This document shows, piece by piece, positions 1 through 10,555 of a stretch of DNA of 23,712 nt; positions within the stretch are counted from its first letter, which is position 1; each line of letters starts with the position of its first letter. The translations under genes and the position numbers were made by a program. This DNA is from Stentor coeruleus (taxonomy: Eukaryota > Ciliophora > Heterotrichea > Heterotrichida > Stentoridae), in the NCBI GenBank assembly GCA_001970955.1, contig MPUH01001114.1:1-23712 (forward strand), given 5' to 3'. The notes below the pieces were generated by a model. That model searched no databases. It worked only from the letters and a program-made list of their open reading frames with translations, and was not told where the DNA came from.

Positions 1-342
1 CTATTTAAAAATATTTTAGCCTAATATAAGAATTCTGAATTCTAAAATCGCATTTATCCCATATGCTATTAAAATAATATCTTAATTCCTTCCATTTTTC
101 ACGTGATATCCTTCATATTTTTAATTCTCTTTGATAATTATTTAATTTTTCTAGAAACGAACTTGGCCATTCTATTTTTATATTTAAAAGAGTGTCTCTT
201 CTATTTTATAAAATCTATTCATGTTTTCCAAAGCCATCCTCAAATTTACACAGGTATCAAATTCCAATACCTAGACTTCTTTAATTATTCCAGGCAAAGT
301 TTGAATTAATGCCCTGTATTAATAATAATTTAATAAGGAAAT
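1..342. other. 5' flank of the PAS membrane-protein gene, no gene seen
   Basis: No convincing gene. A 68-codon frame at 103-309 is composed of Phe, Ile and Leu codons, ends in TAA and has no splice junction to the gene that follows, so I treat it as flanking DNA. The + strand is C-rich and G-poor like the 5' flanks of the other genes here. The 17 bp at 41-57 recur exactly at 4632-4648 beyond the 3' end of the gene. Confidence 0.6.
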
Positions 343-3300
343 ATGTCCAAAAAGTTCTTCGCTGCAATATCCAAGCTTTATCCACGTGAAAGTCTTGAAA
401 AAGCACCTAGTCGAACTGCTAAGTTCATTTTCCTAATTTCCCATACTATGATAGGCATTCAAAGAATACGACTTATATGGAGAGCAGATTTTTCAGTAAG
501 AAAATGGTCACAGTATGAGCATTATTGGCATTATCTTGTCTACCTAAGTCCAGACCAATTATTCTCAGTATTTGGAGGGCTTTTAGAGTATTTTTTAGTC
601 TCATCATCACTGCTCGGAACCACAATCGTTCTTTTTGCATCATTTATCTTACTCTTGCACTTAAAAAAATCCCCTAATCAGATGCTCAAAAAAACCTTAA
701 AATTTCTCTTAGAATTACAAGCTGACTACCTATTTATGCCATCAATTTTCATATACTGTTTACTTATAAAATACTCTTTTATTACTTCAAATCAGATTAT
801 AAATGAAACTTTAGGCCAGAACAGTAGCTTGAGACTTAGCCTTGGACCTGCTGGGGTTATTATTGGCTTATTGAACGCTCTGCTTACAATAATTTTAACT
901 CTCACAAAAGAAGGATTTTGTTATGATATACAACATGAATCAGCAAGAAAATCATTGACTGCTAAAGCATTACCTCTGACTGAAATTCATAATAAACTGA
1001 TTACTGTTGGTATTATAGTGCTTTATGTTTTTATTAGCGATAAAAATTATTACTTTTATTTAATAGTTTCAGTGATTGGGTATGCTTATTTAACTTTGAT
1101 TTATGTTTTTTATTTGCCTTATTATTCGAATATCCCCAATACTTATAAGGCTTTAGTACAGTTTGAAGGGTTTTGTGTCACTGGATTTTTTGCTATAGGC
1201 TTGATTTTGAATAATGCTACAGTGATTTTGCTGCTTAGCACTTTTATGCAACCACTTATAGTTCTTATAGTTTATGCAGGCATCGAATATAGAAAGACAA
1301 AGCTTCCTGATTTTAGTAAAAGGTTATCTTTAAATTTATTCGAACTAGCTTGCAGGACAAAACTCCTTAAAGAAAAACCTAGTAATAAAATATGTATAAT
1401 CCTGCAAAACTACTTTAAAAAAAGAAAAGAAGGGATTGTCTTAGTTTTTCTAGCTTATCACTTGAGCCTTAAGCTTGAACAATCAAAAAATGCTTTGATA
1501 CAAATATCAAAGGCTCCTTATACTGGATCTAATTTATTCTATAACTTCCAGATTTATAAATGCCAAAAATACCTAGAAAAAATAAACTATGAAAGATCTG
1601 AAGGGCTAAAACTTAAAGTTTTTACAAAATCACTTACTAAACTTAAAAGAATTGAACTTAAGCTCTGTGATAAAATTGTAGCATTATGTGAAAGCTTAAG
1701 GATGCATAATCCTTCACTAAGTGATGCAAAGAGAAATATAAGACAGGTTAATACCCTTATAAATCATTTATGTTCAAAATACTTAAAAACATTAGAAAAG
1801 TATCCTCAATCTGAGATTCTTAGTGAAATGTATGGGTCTTTGTTAATCCTTTTAGGAAAACCTGAGCATGGAAAAAAGCTCCTTAACCAGTCAGCCCTTT
1901 ACCATGAAAAGAACCGAAAGCGTCACAGGCTTACTAGAGTATTCTCCGACAAAAACTCACATATTATGATAATTTCAGCTAACACAAATAACTTTGGCCT
2001 AATAACCTTCATAAGCAGAAGTCTTTGCCAGTTTTTATCAATAATACCTGCTGATTCTTCTAGATACTATCTTAACAACTTTGTCCCAAAACAATATCAT
2101 CAATTTCACTACAAAACAATGCAAAGATATCTTAAAAATTTCAATCAAGACAAAATTTTCCATAATTTATCCTTATGTTTATTAGATTCTTATGGATATT
2201 TAGTTGAATGTAGTCTTAGTATTGATTGTATTGGTTATCAATCTAATGTAGAGTTTATAGTTGGAGTTAATCCAATTCAAAATATGGGTAGAGAAATTGC
2301 TATTATCACAATAGATGGGAAGATACTTAATCAAAGTAAAGGGTTAGCTATGATTATTGATGAAAAAGATCCTTGGCTTGAAGGCAAAAATATCTTCGAT
2401 TATTTCCCTATGATAAACTGTGAAATGTTGTTTGAAAAAAGACTTTTGATTGTTGATTTTGGCATATCAAGGGAATTAAAGTTTAGAAAACTTGGATTAT
2501 TTCTTCAAACTAAGGCACTTGGAAGTACAGAAATGAATTTACTCTATGCAATTTATGATTCTAATATTATAAGGATATTAGAATCTGAGGATATAAGTAA
2601 TTTAAGCTCAAGCAAATTATCATGGATACTGAGATTTGAGGCAAATGATACTACAGAAAACATATACGAATTGAGTCCAGAAAAGTCTCTGCACAAAACT
2701 CAAACAGTGCTTGACAAGCCAGATATAAGCACTGATACTAATGTTATAAGTCATGTGCTTCAAGTAACTGACTACAAAAAGACTAGGAATATTGTCGCAG
2801 TCTACAACTCTCAGAAAATTTTTGTGCTTCTCTGCGTAATTTCTATATAGTTCATAGCAATAACTGTGTCAAATATAATAACACTTATTTCAGTGAATAA
2901 TGAAGTTCATCATTCAATTGGTCTTGATGCAGTCAATATTATGGGTAAGACAAATGCATATTTAGTTTATATAGGATTTATATCCAGATCTCTATACCTT
3001 AGTTCAGTATTTAATCAAACTACCATTTTTACTAAAGAAGATTTATTAAACTATCTAAACAAACTTCCAGACATCCGTGTTTATTTGCAAGACAATTCTA
3101 ATAACTGGGGCTATTGGGATTTATCAAGTATTTTAAGAGATGATATCCTACCTATTTATAGCAACTATTCCAATCCACAGATGACCAAAACTAATTTGCT
3201 GGATATTTTGCACAAGACTTACTTTTATGTAAAAAATATTTAGGGAAGTCTTTTCTTGCAAGACCTTTCTAAAGAGAACCTTTATTATATTATGTTTAAT

Positions 3301-4455
3301 ACATTTCGTCTGACTATTTATGAAATACAAGATTCATTTACAAATTTGATAAAAAATGAAAAGCAAAGACTTAAAAATCTAAATTCACAATTAGACTCGC
3401 TTTTCTATGTGGGTGTATGTATTATTTCTGTATTTGGGGTTTTAGCTTTTTTAGTAATATACCCACTTCATGTATATTTAAAAGGTGTATGGAGTCAGCT
3501 ACACAAAGCAGCAGTAGAAAATTTTTCTGAAGTTTTAGAAGCTTTAAATAGTAGATTGAGAATATATTATGATAAAGATGATGATATGTATCCTCATGAA
3601 GATAATAACCCAAGCAAAATTTTATCATTCCCTCATTTTAAACACTATTTCCTACGTATAAGCGCAGTTATTATGCTTGGCATACTCTTTTATATTTTAT
3701 CAATGTATATATTTTTCGCTTCAGTTCAAGACTATATGCTCTGTAAACTGGATTTCGCTCAATCCATGATGAACCGTCGTGTTTATGTTTATCAACGCAC
3801 AGTCTTTTTAACTGAACTTTATGCTGATTATAAAGAAACTGGATTCACTGCTATGTATGGTTTTAGCCCTATGCCTCCTTCTAAAATAGGATATCAACTT
3901 ATGGCTGATAAAATGGCCTCTTCAAGAAGGGATGTCTTTCAAAGAACTGTCCAAAAAGTTATGAGCAGTACAGTTTGGGATGAAACATTTGCTGATATTG
4001 ATGATGAAAACGGACTATTAAGATTTGGACTAAGCACTGGCTATGTGGATATCAAATGGGAATCACTTTTTCTTTCAACTAATTATAAGAAATGTGATTT
4101 TGGATGCTATCAACTTGTTAATCAAGAACTTAAAGATCTAATGATTTTTTTTAATAAAACTTCAAGCTATACTGATGACTCTTCAACGATTTATCTTGAA
4201 AATTCTTTCAAACAACTTGTAATCTTTATTAGCGGAAATTTAATGTGCTTGTTTTTAATAATAATCTGCTATATTATTCCTTATTTTACCAAAGAGCAGA
4301 ATATTATTAAGTGCATGCAGATAAGTAGTGACGAGAGCGAAGGAATAGCAGCATCTAAAAAATCTAGAGAAACATTGTATAAAAAAATTCCAGTGGTTGA
4401 GAAATCACATGGTAAAATTGATTCAACGAAATTTGATCATAAAAATGGTGTATAA
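343..4455 (+). CDS. TmcB-like multi-pass membrane protein with PAS-like domain, two 15-nt introns
   Basis: Three exons (343-2835, 2851-3228, 3244-4455) join in phase 0 to give 1,360 residues ending in TAA. About seven hydrophobic helices lie within residues 80-315. A helical, repeat-like region follows (about 330-540), then a PAS-like segment (about 540-645) beginning IMIISANTNNFG and continuing with the pattern in which ciliate TmcB-like proteins show a PAS fold. Another membrane helix sits at about 825-845, a polar domain of about 130 residues follows, and three more helices lie towards the C-terminus (exon 3). This order matches the large ciliate TmcB-like/PAS membrane family, which is abundant in Stentor and Paramecium and mostly uncharacterised. 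A sensory or signalling role is inference. The first exon junction falls inside a predicted membrane helix. The ATG at 343 is the first in frame after stops at 307 and just upstream of the start. Confidence 0.7.
2836..2850 (+). other. 15-nt intron 1 of the PAS membrane-protein gene
   Basis: The bases gtaatttctatatag begin GTAA and end TAG, with TA at intron positions 9-10. Removing them joins TGC to TTC in phase 0 and abolishes an in-frame TAG, continuing a hydrophobic helix across the junction. Size and shape match the heterotrich 15-nt intron. Confidence 0.93.
3229..3243 (+). other. 15-nt intron 2 of the PAS membrane-protein gene
   Basis: The bases gtaaaaaatatttag have the same length, GTAA start, TA at positions 9-10 and AG end as the other introns. 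Removal joins TAT to GGA in phase 0 and removes an in-frame TAG, letting the frame run on for 403 more codons. Confidence 0.93.
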
Positions 4456-5198
4456 CTTAATAAAGAATTATTTAGGATTAATAAATCATAAATAAGCAAC
4501 AACTTTACCAGGAAATTTTTTGGAGAAGTAAAATTTATTAAGAAGTATGAGAGAAAGACTTAGTGATAATTATAATGTTAATTGAATTTTTCATACTGAA
4601 ATTTTTTCATTTAAAATCGATCCTATAAAAATCTAAAATCGCATTTATAACATTAAAATCTGCATATTAGTATTAGTTAAAAATAAATCTGCATATTAAA
4701 TCATATATAATCCTTAATGTTTATAATAAAATAATAACGAAAATTTTCGAAACTCTCACAGACAAGGAAATAAAAATATATTCAAGGCTCGTTATAGAAT
4801 CTTAGTAATAACAAGCTACAAAAAGATGAGAGAAAAATACTATCATCCCAAAATAGCATAATTCAGAAATTATATATATCGAAATTGAAAAATCAAAAAA
4901 TAGAAAATTCAAAAGTAAGTTGGAAAAAAATAATCGTGATATTAACGCTACATTTTCTTGATGTTATGCAGAAAATATTCGAACTCAACACATTCCTTGA
5001 TGCATAAAATACAGTCCTCTTCCAATCAAAAGGAAAAAAAGAATTATTCACAATGGAGAAAAAAGTCAAAATCCCTAAAACCTTATCCAAAGTCCTCAAA
5101 AGGATATCAATAAAATCCTCTTTAAATATGAATCTTTTCCACAAACATTAAAGAATGCACAAATTAATCTTACAATATAAAACTTTTACTATAAAACC
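4456..5198. other. Intergenic region between convergent genes
   Basis: No gene recognised. It separates the 3' ends of the + strand PAS membrane-protein gene and the - strand CK2 beta gene. An 83-codon - strand frame at 4893-5144 has no family features and lies in the C-rich (on +) 3' flank of CK2 beta, so I do not call it. The segment contains a 17 bp match to 41-57 (at 4632-4648) and a 14 bp direct repeat, aaatctgcatatta, at 4656-4669 and 4685-4698. Confidence 0.55.
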
Positions 5199-5825
5199 TT
5201 AATTTTCATGTAACCTAAACCCATACACTTTAGGCACATATTTTTTGTGCTTATTTGACGGATAATATTCAGGATAAGTTTGTAAGAACAAGTGTGCAGC
5301 TGAAGTGCCGAAATTAGCCCCATCAATATTAGCATGTTTTTCCTTAGGTAAATAAATATCTTGGCATTTTGGACAGAAGACTTTGATTCGTGAAATACCT
5401 AAACTGTCTGATATGCCTATAGGCAAAACTTTTTGTTTTTCACACATGACACGAGGGCAGAAACCATAAACGCTTGCTTCAAATTTTTCACGCATACATG
5501 AAAGCCCATCTGCTGATTGTGAGTATCTAGCATGGATTAGGGTGTAAAGCTCAGAGCTAGCTTTATAGAGCTTTAAAAAACTCTCATCTTGTAAATCATC
5601 TTCGTCTGGAACCCCACCTGTAAGGATTAATTGGATTGCTTCACTGAACATAGGCACTTTAACTTTGATGCCAAATAAGTTAAAACCATCTTGAATGTAG
5701 TCATCTGGAACTTCTAAGAGGAACTTGTGCCCTGCTAAACTGCAGTACCAAGATGCCCAGCTAACTTCTGAAGACTCATCTTCTTGTGAAGAGTCAGCTG
5801 ATTAGATGTTACTTATGGAATCCAT
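5199..5825 (-). CDS. CSNK2B: Casein kinase 2 regulatory subunit beta, one 15-nt intron
   Basis: Regulatory beta subunit of the CK2 serine/threonine kinase, which dimerises through a zinc finger and docks two catalytic alpha subunits in nucleus and cytoplasm. Exon 1 (5825-5813) encodes MDSI and the first base of a Thr codon. A 15-nt intron (5812-5798) follows, and exon 2 runs to TAA at 5199, giving 203 residues against 215 in human. The N-terminus has an acidic Ser-rich stretch, then VSWASWYC and DDYIQDGFNLFG, the hallmark helical region. The zinc-binding cysteines are C118, C123, C146 and C149, with the same 5/23/3 spacing as human, in FCPRVMCEKQ and FCPKCQDIY. The C-terminus keeps PEYYP and VPKVYGF. 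Without the intron the conserved N-terminal block would be cut from its ATG, which decides this start. Confidence 0.96.
5798..5812 (-). other. 15-nt intron of the CK2 beta gene
   Basis: On the - strand it reads gtaacatctaatcag: GTAA start, TA at positions 9-10, CAG end. It lies in phase 1 and, if retained, puts TAA in frame. Splicing links a four-codon first coding block to the conserved body. Confidence 0.92.
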
Positions 5826-6250
5826 GATATTTTTATTTGTTAAGGAATTTTTAGTGTGATTTGTTGAGGGTTTGAAAATGGATGTCCTTTGTAGTTTGGT
5901 AAAGTTAGATTTGACCATGGTTATTGAGTTTTAAGAATTGAGGATAATTTTGTGGTAACCTAGGAAGATTTTAGGATTAATGATTAAAATACAGTTTTAG
6001 GAGTATTTTTTTATGTTATTAAGAGTGATAATAAGAAGCTATATTTTAATAGCATATAATTTATGTTTTAATATTTTAATTATCTGCTAATTAATATATC
6101 ATAATAAGAAAAGCTGTATTAAGCCATAAAAAAAGACAATTTTATATAAAGCTTCTATTCTAATATAACTCAAGCATTTTCTTATCATTAAAAATGCTTT
6201 ATATATATATTTTTAAATACAAATCTTAGCACTTACACATATAATTTTAA
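5826..6250. other. Spacer between CK2 beta and the EF-hand gene
   Basis: Both neighbours lie on the - strand. From 5826 to about 5990 the + strand is G-rich and C-poor, i.e. C-rich on the coding strand, which is the usual 5' flank signature in this window. From about 6000 it is nearly pure A/T with runs of alternating TA. I see no coding sequence or RNA gene. Confidence 0.6.
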
Positions 6251-7510
6251 TTAAAAAGATACTTGCTCAGCACTATAAAAAGAAGCAGCAGGACGATCTG
6301 GAGAAAAAAGCCTAAGGAACTCTTCCAAATCAAGGCAATGGTTCTTATCTGAGTCATACATATTAAAAAGTTCTTCACATGCTTTCTTACTAAGAAAATC
6401 CTTAAGACCATTCCTGAGCTCTAACATATCAATAACTCCATCTCCATTTGTGTCATATTTCTCAAACAGCCGCTTAAGTATAGCAGGAGGTACCGTATAT
6501 CTATTATCCATATGTAAAGCTGAAAGTCTTTTCCTTTGAGCAATAATCGTGTTCTTCCTTTCTTCATTTCTAAGGACTTTAGTATCTTTAATCTGTTTCG
6601 AGATTCGTAAAAACTCAGGCAAAGTGAGCTCAGTCTTTAGTTTCAAATGGAAAAGCCCAAAGAAAATTTCGGATTCTTTGAAAAACAAGGAGGTTCTGCA
6701 CATATGCATATACAAAGTTGATACTTGAGCTTTTTTAAGTCTATTGCAAGCACTTTTAAAAAGTGCGATGTAATCTTTTTTTTCTGGTTCTTTGACTGGA
6801 GGTGGTGGAGGTCGTATCCCTGCTGAACTAAAACGTTTATTTTTTTTATTGATATGTAGTCTACGATCAAAAGTTTTACTTTCAAGAGGACCACCTGATA
6901 AGTCTCTAGACTGTTCGCATGAGTAAGTGCTAAGAAGGTGGTAAAGATATTTTTGATTTTTGACCCATTTTATCACGCTGTATAGAAGTTACTCTGGAAG
7001 GAAAATTCCTTCGGCATTGTGGATTTCTGGGAAATAGCACTCTTGGAGACTTGAAGTTTCTAATACAAATGGAAGTTGAAATCGGTTGTTTGTAGCTACT
7101 TGGATTCCTTTAAAGAAGCATTTGCTCATTATCAAGATTTCATCTCTTGTTAAAGATTTTGATTTATCAAAATCAAAAACTTGAAAAATCATTTTGACCT
7201 TGCTGTCCCATGAAAGTTCACTGTAAGTTATTAATACAGATATAAGTTCTAGAAAATTTACAGTTTTATATATATTGTTAGCAAATATCTCATAAAGCAA
7301 TATTAAGTGCATTTCAGGTAGAGATTTCCCACATACTTTCGAAAGCTCAAGATAGTTAAGATGGGTTTTGCTTGGAAAGTCAGCCTTATATCTATTGTAT
7401 ATTAGAAGCAACCCTGGCTTTTTCCACTGTGTTAAGAATATTAAAGATTCTTCAACTGAAGCCAAAAGAGATGAATTTTGGATCTGAGTGTGTTTAGTTG
7501 TATTTCCCAT
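6251..7510 (-). CDS. EF-hand calcium-binding protein, three EF-hands, one 15-nt intron
   Basis: Exon 1 (7510-6993) and exon 2 (6977-6251) join around a 15-nt intron to give 414 residues ending in TAA. Three canonical EF-hand loops are visible: residues 113-124 (DFDKSKSLTRDE), 348-359 (DTNGDGVIDMLE) and 381-392 (DSDKNHCLDLEE), each with acidic residues at loop positions 1 and 3, or 1 and 5, and Glu at 12. The last two form a paired C-terminal lobe. Between the lobes lies a basic linker with a run of five prolines near residue 230. The protein starts MGNTTK; Gly2 invites myristoylation, but Lys6 does not fit the usual motif, so I do not claim it. A calcium-sensor role follows from the loops; the partner is unknown. 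The distant single loop before a C-terminal pair resembles ciliate EF-hand proteins of unknown function. Confidence 0.88.
6978..6992 (-). other. 15-nt intron of the EF-hand gene
   Basis: On the - strand it reads gtaacttctatacag, with GTAA, TA at positions 9-10 and CAG. It lies in phase 2, splitting a GAC (Asp) codon, and would place TAA in frame if retained. Its removal links the first EF-hand half to the proline-rich linker and C-terminal pair. Confidence 0.92.
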
Positions 7511-8823
7511 TATTTGTATTCTTAGCTTAATATGAATTTGATCTTTTCAATACTGTATTAGTATTATTAAGAGGATAAAATTTTTGTTTTTATTTGTATT
7601 TTAAGAGATATATGCTAAGAATATTTGAGTTTAAAACTATATTCAATCAAATTATTATAATCAATAAATAGGATTTAAATGTTTGAGTTAATCAAATACT
7701 AAGATGCATATAAAGATGAAAAGCATAAAAACATAAGCTTTGAGAAATTAGGAATAATTTTATATTTTAAGAATAGTTTTGTAGAGATTTTTGCTATCTA
7801 CTAGTTTAAATTTTGCAATTTTTTTAGGAAAATTAATAATCTTATTTGGATATATTTAAAAATCTCCTAACATTGGGATTCCTAATTATTTGAATTATAA
7901 GGGTTAAATATTTTTTATTATTTAAAAGATGAATAGATGTAAAAAGTGGAACTGCTGGTTTTCAAAAATCAATTCTGATTAGTTTTATTTAGTTTTCTTC
8001 AGTGAAGATACTGTATTTGACTATCTTATAACAAGAAGTATACTTCCTTCCTCTATGAATTGTCTTCTTGCAGAAAACCAATGAACTTATCAAGATGAAG
8101 TCAAAGTTTATTTGTTCCGACCGAAAAGTGTTAATAAATAGTTTCTATAAAAAAACTTTTCTTGCAAAAATTAATTGTATTTGAATCTAATTCAACTGTT
8201 TGTATGTATTAACTCAATAAAATTGAAAAATACTGCAATTTGTTAATATGTTTTGAGACAATAATAAACTACTTCAAAATTTTTTGTGAAATTGTTAAAA
8301 ATTCTCTAAGGTTTGTTGTGCTAGAATTGGTGAAGAGAAGATAATAGTCAAAATTTAGAAGTGTCACCTTGGTAAAACAAATATAATCATGATAATCTGA
8401 TATATGATATCTGGATTGTTGAGGATATGAGGATATTCAAGAAAAAAAATATATTTTTTACTAAAAAGTTAGCAATCATAATGCTCCATACAATAAAATT
8501 ATCAAAATTAAGCCTTATCTAAGTCTATATATGAAGAAAATTAAATAAACTAACTTTTCGATAGTTTTATTAGTACATTAAATATTTTGGTAAGAAGTTC
8601 ATAATATTTAAACATTATATATATCATCCTCCTAAAATCAATCAAACTCATCATTCGCATTCAAGTATCTCTTAAAAAATCTCTTCTATAAAAGCAATTT
8701 TTTCCCTCACATTCTCCAAATCTCTAATTCTCTTACAATCCAAACATCCTTTTTTACTCCAAAATCCCATCATATTTTTCAAAAAAATCCATATAAAAAG
8801 TGTATCAAGATTCCCTCTAAAAA
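7511..8823. other. 1.3 kb intergenic region between divergent genes, no supported gene
   Basis: It lies between the 5' ends of the EF-hand gene (-) and PSF1 (+). The last 180 bases (8641-8820) hold 46 C against 6 G on the + strand, the strong 5' flank skew seen before other genes. The central part (7929-8560) gives a protein-like frame only if every stop is read through; its GC content is flat across codon positions, so I do not call it. No RNA gene was recognised. Confidence 0.55.
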
Positions 8824-9378
8824 ATGTACACTGAAAAATCAAAAAAACTCGTGCGAGAATTGAAAACCTCAAAGTGGCTTCCCCCATACAACAACATTCT
8901 CATAAACGAAATCAGCACAGAAATAACTGAACTACACGGAAAACTCTTACAAAGCCTTGCAAGTCAAAACGAAGCTCTAACAGTCCTTCAAGCAGGGTGT
9001 CTCAATCGTAGTAAACGAAGTGTTTTAGCATATCTAAACTTCCGAGCCTCTAAATTAGAAACTTTACGTGTAGAAAATGGTCCTTCAATTCCACCTCATT
9101 ATTCTCATCAATTATCTGGAGATGAAATCGATTATTTTCGCAAGTATTCAGCTTTACTTCAAGAATATTCACAAAAAGTATCAAGTCATCTTGATTTAAC
9201 TACAGATTTGATGCCTCCAAAAGATTTGTTTATTGAAGTTAGAGTCAAAGAAGATATTGGGGATATTGTCTTGCCTGTTAGCGGGCAAGTGACGTTTAAG
9301 AAAAACACATCTCAGTTGGTGAGAAGAGAAGAAGTTGCCGCGTTGATAAGACAAGGAGTGTTACAACAAACGAATTAA
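8824..9378 (+). CDS. GINS1: GINS complex subunit PSF1
   Basis: One of the four GINS subunits. GINS joins CDC45 and MCM2-7 to form the replicative CMG helicase in the nucleus. The 184-residue uninterrupted frame covers the full family length (human 196). The N-terminus has the helical MYTEKSKKLVRELKTS block equivalent to the start of PSF1. A central basic helix contains CLNRSKRSVLAYLNFRASKL, matching the family's RNRRCTVAYLYDRLLRIR region. Then come LMPPKDLFIEVRV, the family signature, and the C-terminal small domain ending LIRQGVLQQTN, the counterpart of LIRQGVLEHI in animals. The ATG at 8824 gives the family N-terminus exactly. It ends in TAA. No introns or defects seen. Confidence 0.94.
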   Translation: MYTEKSKKLVRELKTSKWLPPYNNILINEISTEITELHGKLLQSLASQNEALTVLQAGCLNRSKRSVLAYLNFRASKLETLRVENGPSIPPHYSHQLSGDEIDYFRKYSALLQEYSQKVSSHLDLTTDLMPPKDLFIEVRVKEDIGDIVLPVSGQVTFKKNTSQLVRREEVAALIRQGVLQQTN

Positions 9379-9847
9379 TTACCCAAAAGCTCTAATAATC
9401 TTTTAGAAAAAGTTTTATAAATTTAGGAAAATGATATAGTTTTGGAGGTTTTGCAAAGGGTTTGTATAGAATATATTTAGAATTAGGATTATATGAAAGA
9501 TTATAGGTTTTAGATTAAAGGTTATTGAAGTTTTATGGGTAAGTTTGATTAGCTTAAATGATGTATAGAGGATTGGTTATAGATATTTAGGATGATATTT
9601 TTAAGATAATTTCTTTATTAGGCTGTCATTCAGTCAAATATGATGAAATTTTTTTTTTCTTGATATACTCAAGATTATTAAGGTAAATGAGAAATCTAAT
9701 GATAATAATAGGCAATTTATAGTTTTAAATGATTTAATTATATGATATTTTTATATAAAATCCTATTAAATTTTTATTCATTCCTTATCAAATAACTACC
9801 TTATAAAATCAAACTTAATCAAAAGTGCATTTTTAAAAAACTGGAAT
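9379..9847. other. Intergenic region between convergent genes
   Basis: No gene seen. From 9400 to 9600 the + strand is G-rich and C-poor, the 3' flank signature of PSF1. From about 9775 to 9847 it turns C-rich, matching the 3' flank of the - strand gene that ends at 9848. The skew switch supports both gene orientations. Confidence 0.6.
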
Positions 9848-10519
9848 TTATTTATCTTTTTGGTTAATAAATTCATTAACATCATCATAACTAGGTAGCC
9901 CCGAAATGCTTAAATCTAACACAAATGGTTCTAAATCTAACTCTTTAATCAAATGATATTCCAAATACTCTTTTAGCATAATCCATTTTTCTACACAATT
10001 AATCTTATGTGGGCTTCCTTCACAACATTTAAAGTTAAACTTCTCACATAATTCTGTTAAGTTAAAGTTTGTAAACAATAATTGGATATAATAGTAATAA
10101 GATTCTCTAACTTTTTCATTGCTAAAATAATTAGAACAAAATGCAATATTAAAGCTTTTTTCAATACCTTCTGAGTTTTTTCTTTTTGCTTGTCCATCTG
10201 TTTTAGGCCCTGATACTGTATTGCTACAGTCTATAAAAAGATTAGGATTTTGGTCTATAATTGATTTTAGGCTGTACCATACATCTAAAGATCTCGAGTT
10301 TTCAATAGCAAATTTGTGTATTGTAGCTTTGGGGGTCTTTCCTTTTATGATTTGTCGCGTAGCTCTTTTGTGCCCTCTAATTATTTTACAGCGCAAATAT
10401 TCTTTCTTCGGGGGTTTTGGAGTTGAGAACTTATCTGAAATGAAATTCCTCAGAACAAACACATCAATTTTATCATTTTCCATAATGCCTTCTAATAGCA
10501 AACACCTCTTCACAGACAT
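9848..10519 (-). CDS. Unrecognised 223-residue protein
   Basis: I do not recognise the family. The frame is open for 223 codons from ATG at 10519 to TAA. The N-terminal third is basic (PKPPKKEYLRCKIIRGHKR, then RATRQIIKGK). The middle has ordinary globular composition with Trp and aromatic residues (SLDVWYSLKSIIDQN). A Cys cluster FKCCEGSPHKINC lies near residues 163-176, followed by a helical stretch WIMLKEYLEYHLIKELDLE. No membrane helix or signal peptide is evident. A second in-frame ATG 12 codons later (MENDK) could be the true start. The gene begins 36 bp after the cyclase stop on the same strand and happens to share its frame, but TAG and TAA intervene and no 15-nt intron would join them. 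The G-rich coding-strand 3' flank supports a real gene. Confidence 0.75.
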   Translation of the reverse strand: MSVKRCLLLEGIMENDKIDVFVLRNFISDKFSTPKPPKKEYLRCKIIRGHKRATRQIIKGKTPKATIHKFAIENSRSLDVWYSLKSIIDQNPNLFIDCSNTVSGPKTDGQAKRKNSEGIEKSFNIAFCSNYFSNEKVRESYYYYIQLLFTNFNLTELCEKFNFKCCEGSPHKINCVEKWIMLKEYLEYHLIKELDLEPFVLDLSISGLPSYDDVNEFINQKDK

Positions 10520-10555
10520 ATTTATATCTTAAAATCCAAAAAAAACATAATTAAT

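Noticed and set aside
103-309. 68-codon + strand frame before the PAS membrane-protein gene, in the same frame as it
   Set aside because: Low-complexity Phe/Ile/Leu composition, ends in TAA, and no GTAA...AG 15-mer joins it to the ATG at 343.
4893-5144. 83-codon - strand frame downstream of CK2 beta
   Set aside because: No recognisable domain, hydrophobic random-like composition, and it occupies a region with 3' flank skew rather than coding composition.
6251-7510. N-terminal myristoylation of the EF-hand protein
   Set aside because: Gly2 is present, but the sequence GNTTK has Lys where a small residue is expected at the fifth position.
7929-8560. A + strand frame of about 210 codons that looks protein-like if TAA/TAG are read as Gln and TGA as Trp
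   Set aside because: G+C is equal at the three codon positions (53, 53 and 54 of 211 by hand count) and about 15 stops occur, near the random expectation. No family resemblance. Picking the best of six frames in AT-rich DNA can produce this.
8672-8887. 71-codon - strand frame overlapping the start of PSF1
   Set aside because: Antisense to the conserved PSF1 N-terminus and its pyrimidine-rich 5' flank; no independent support.
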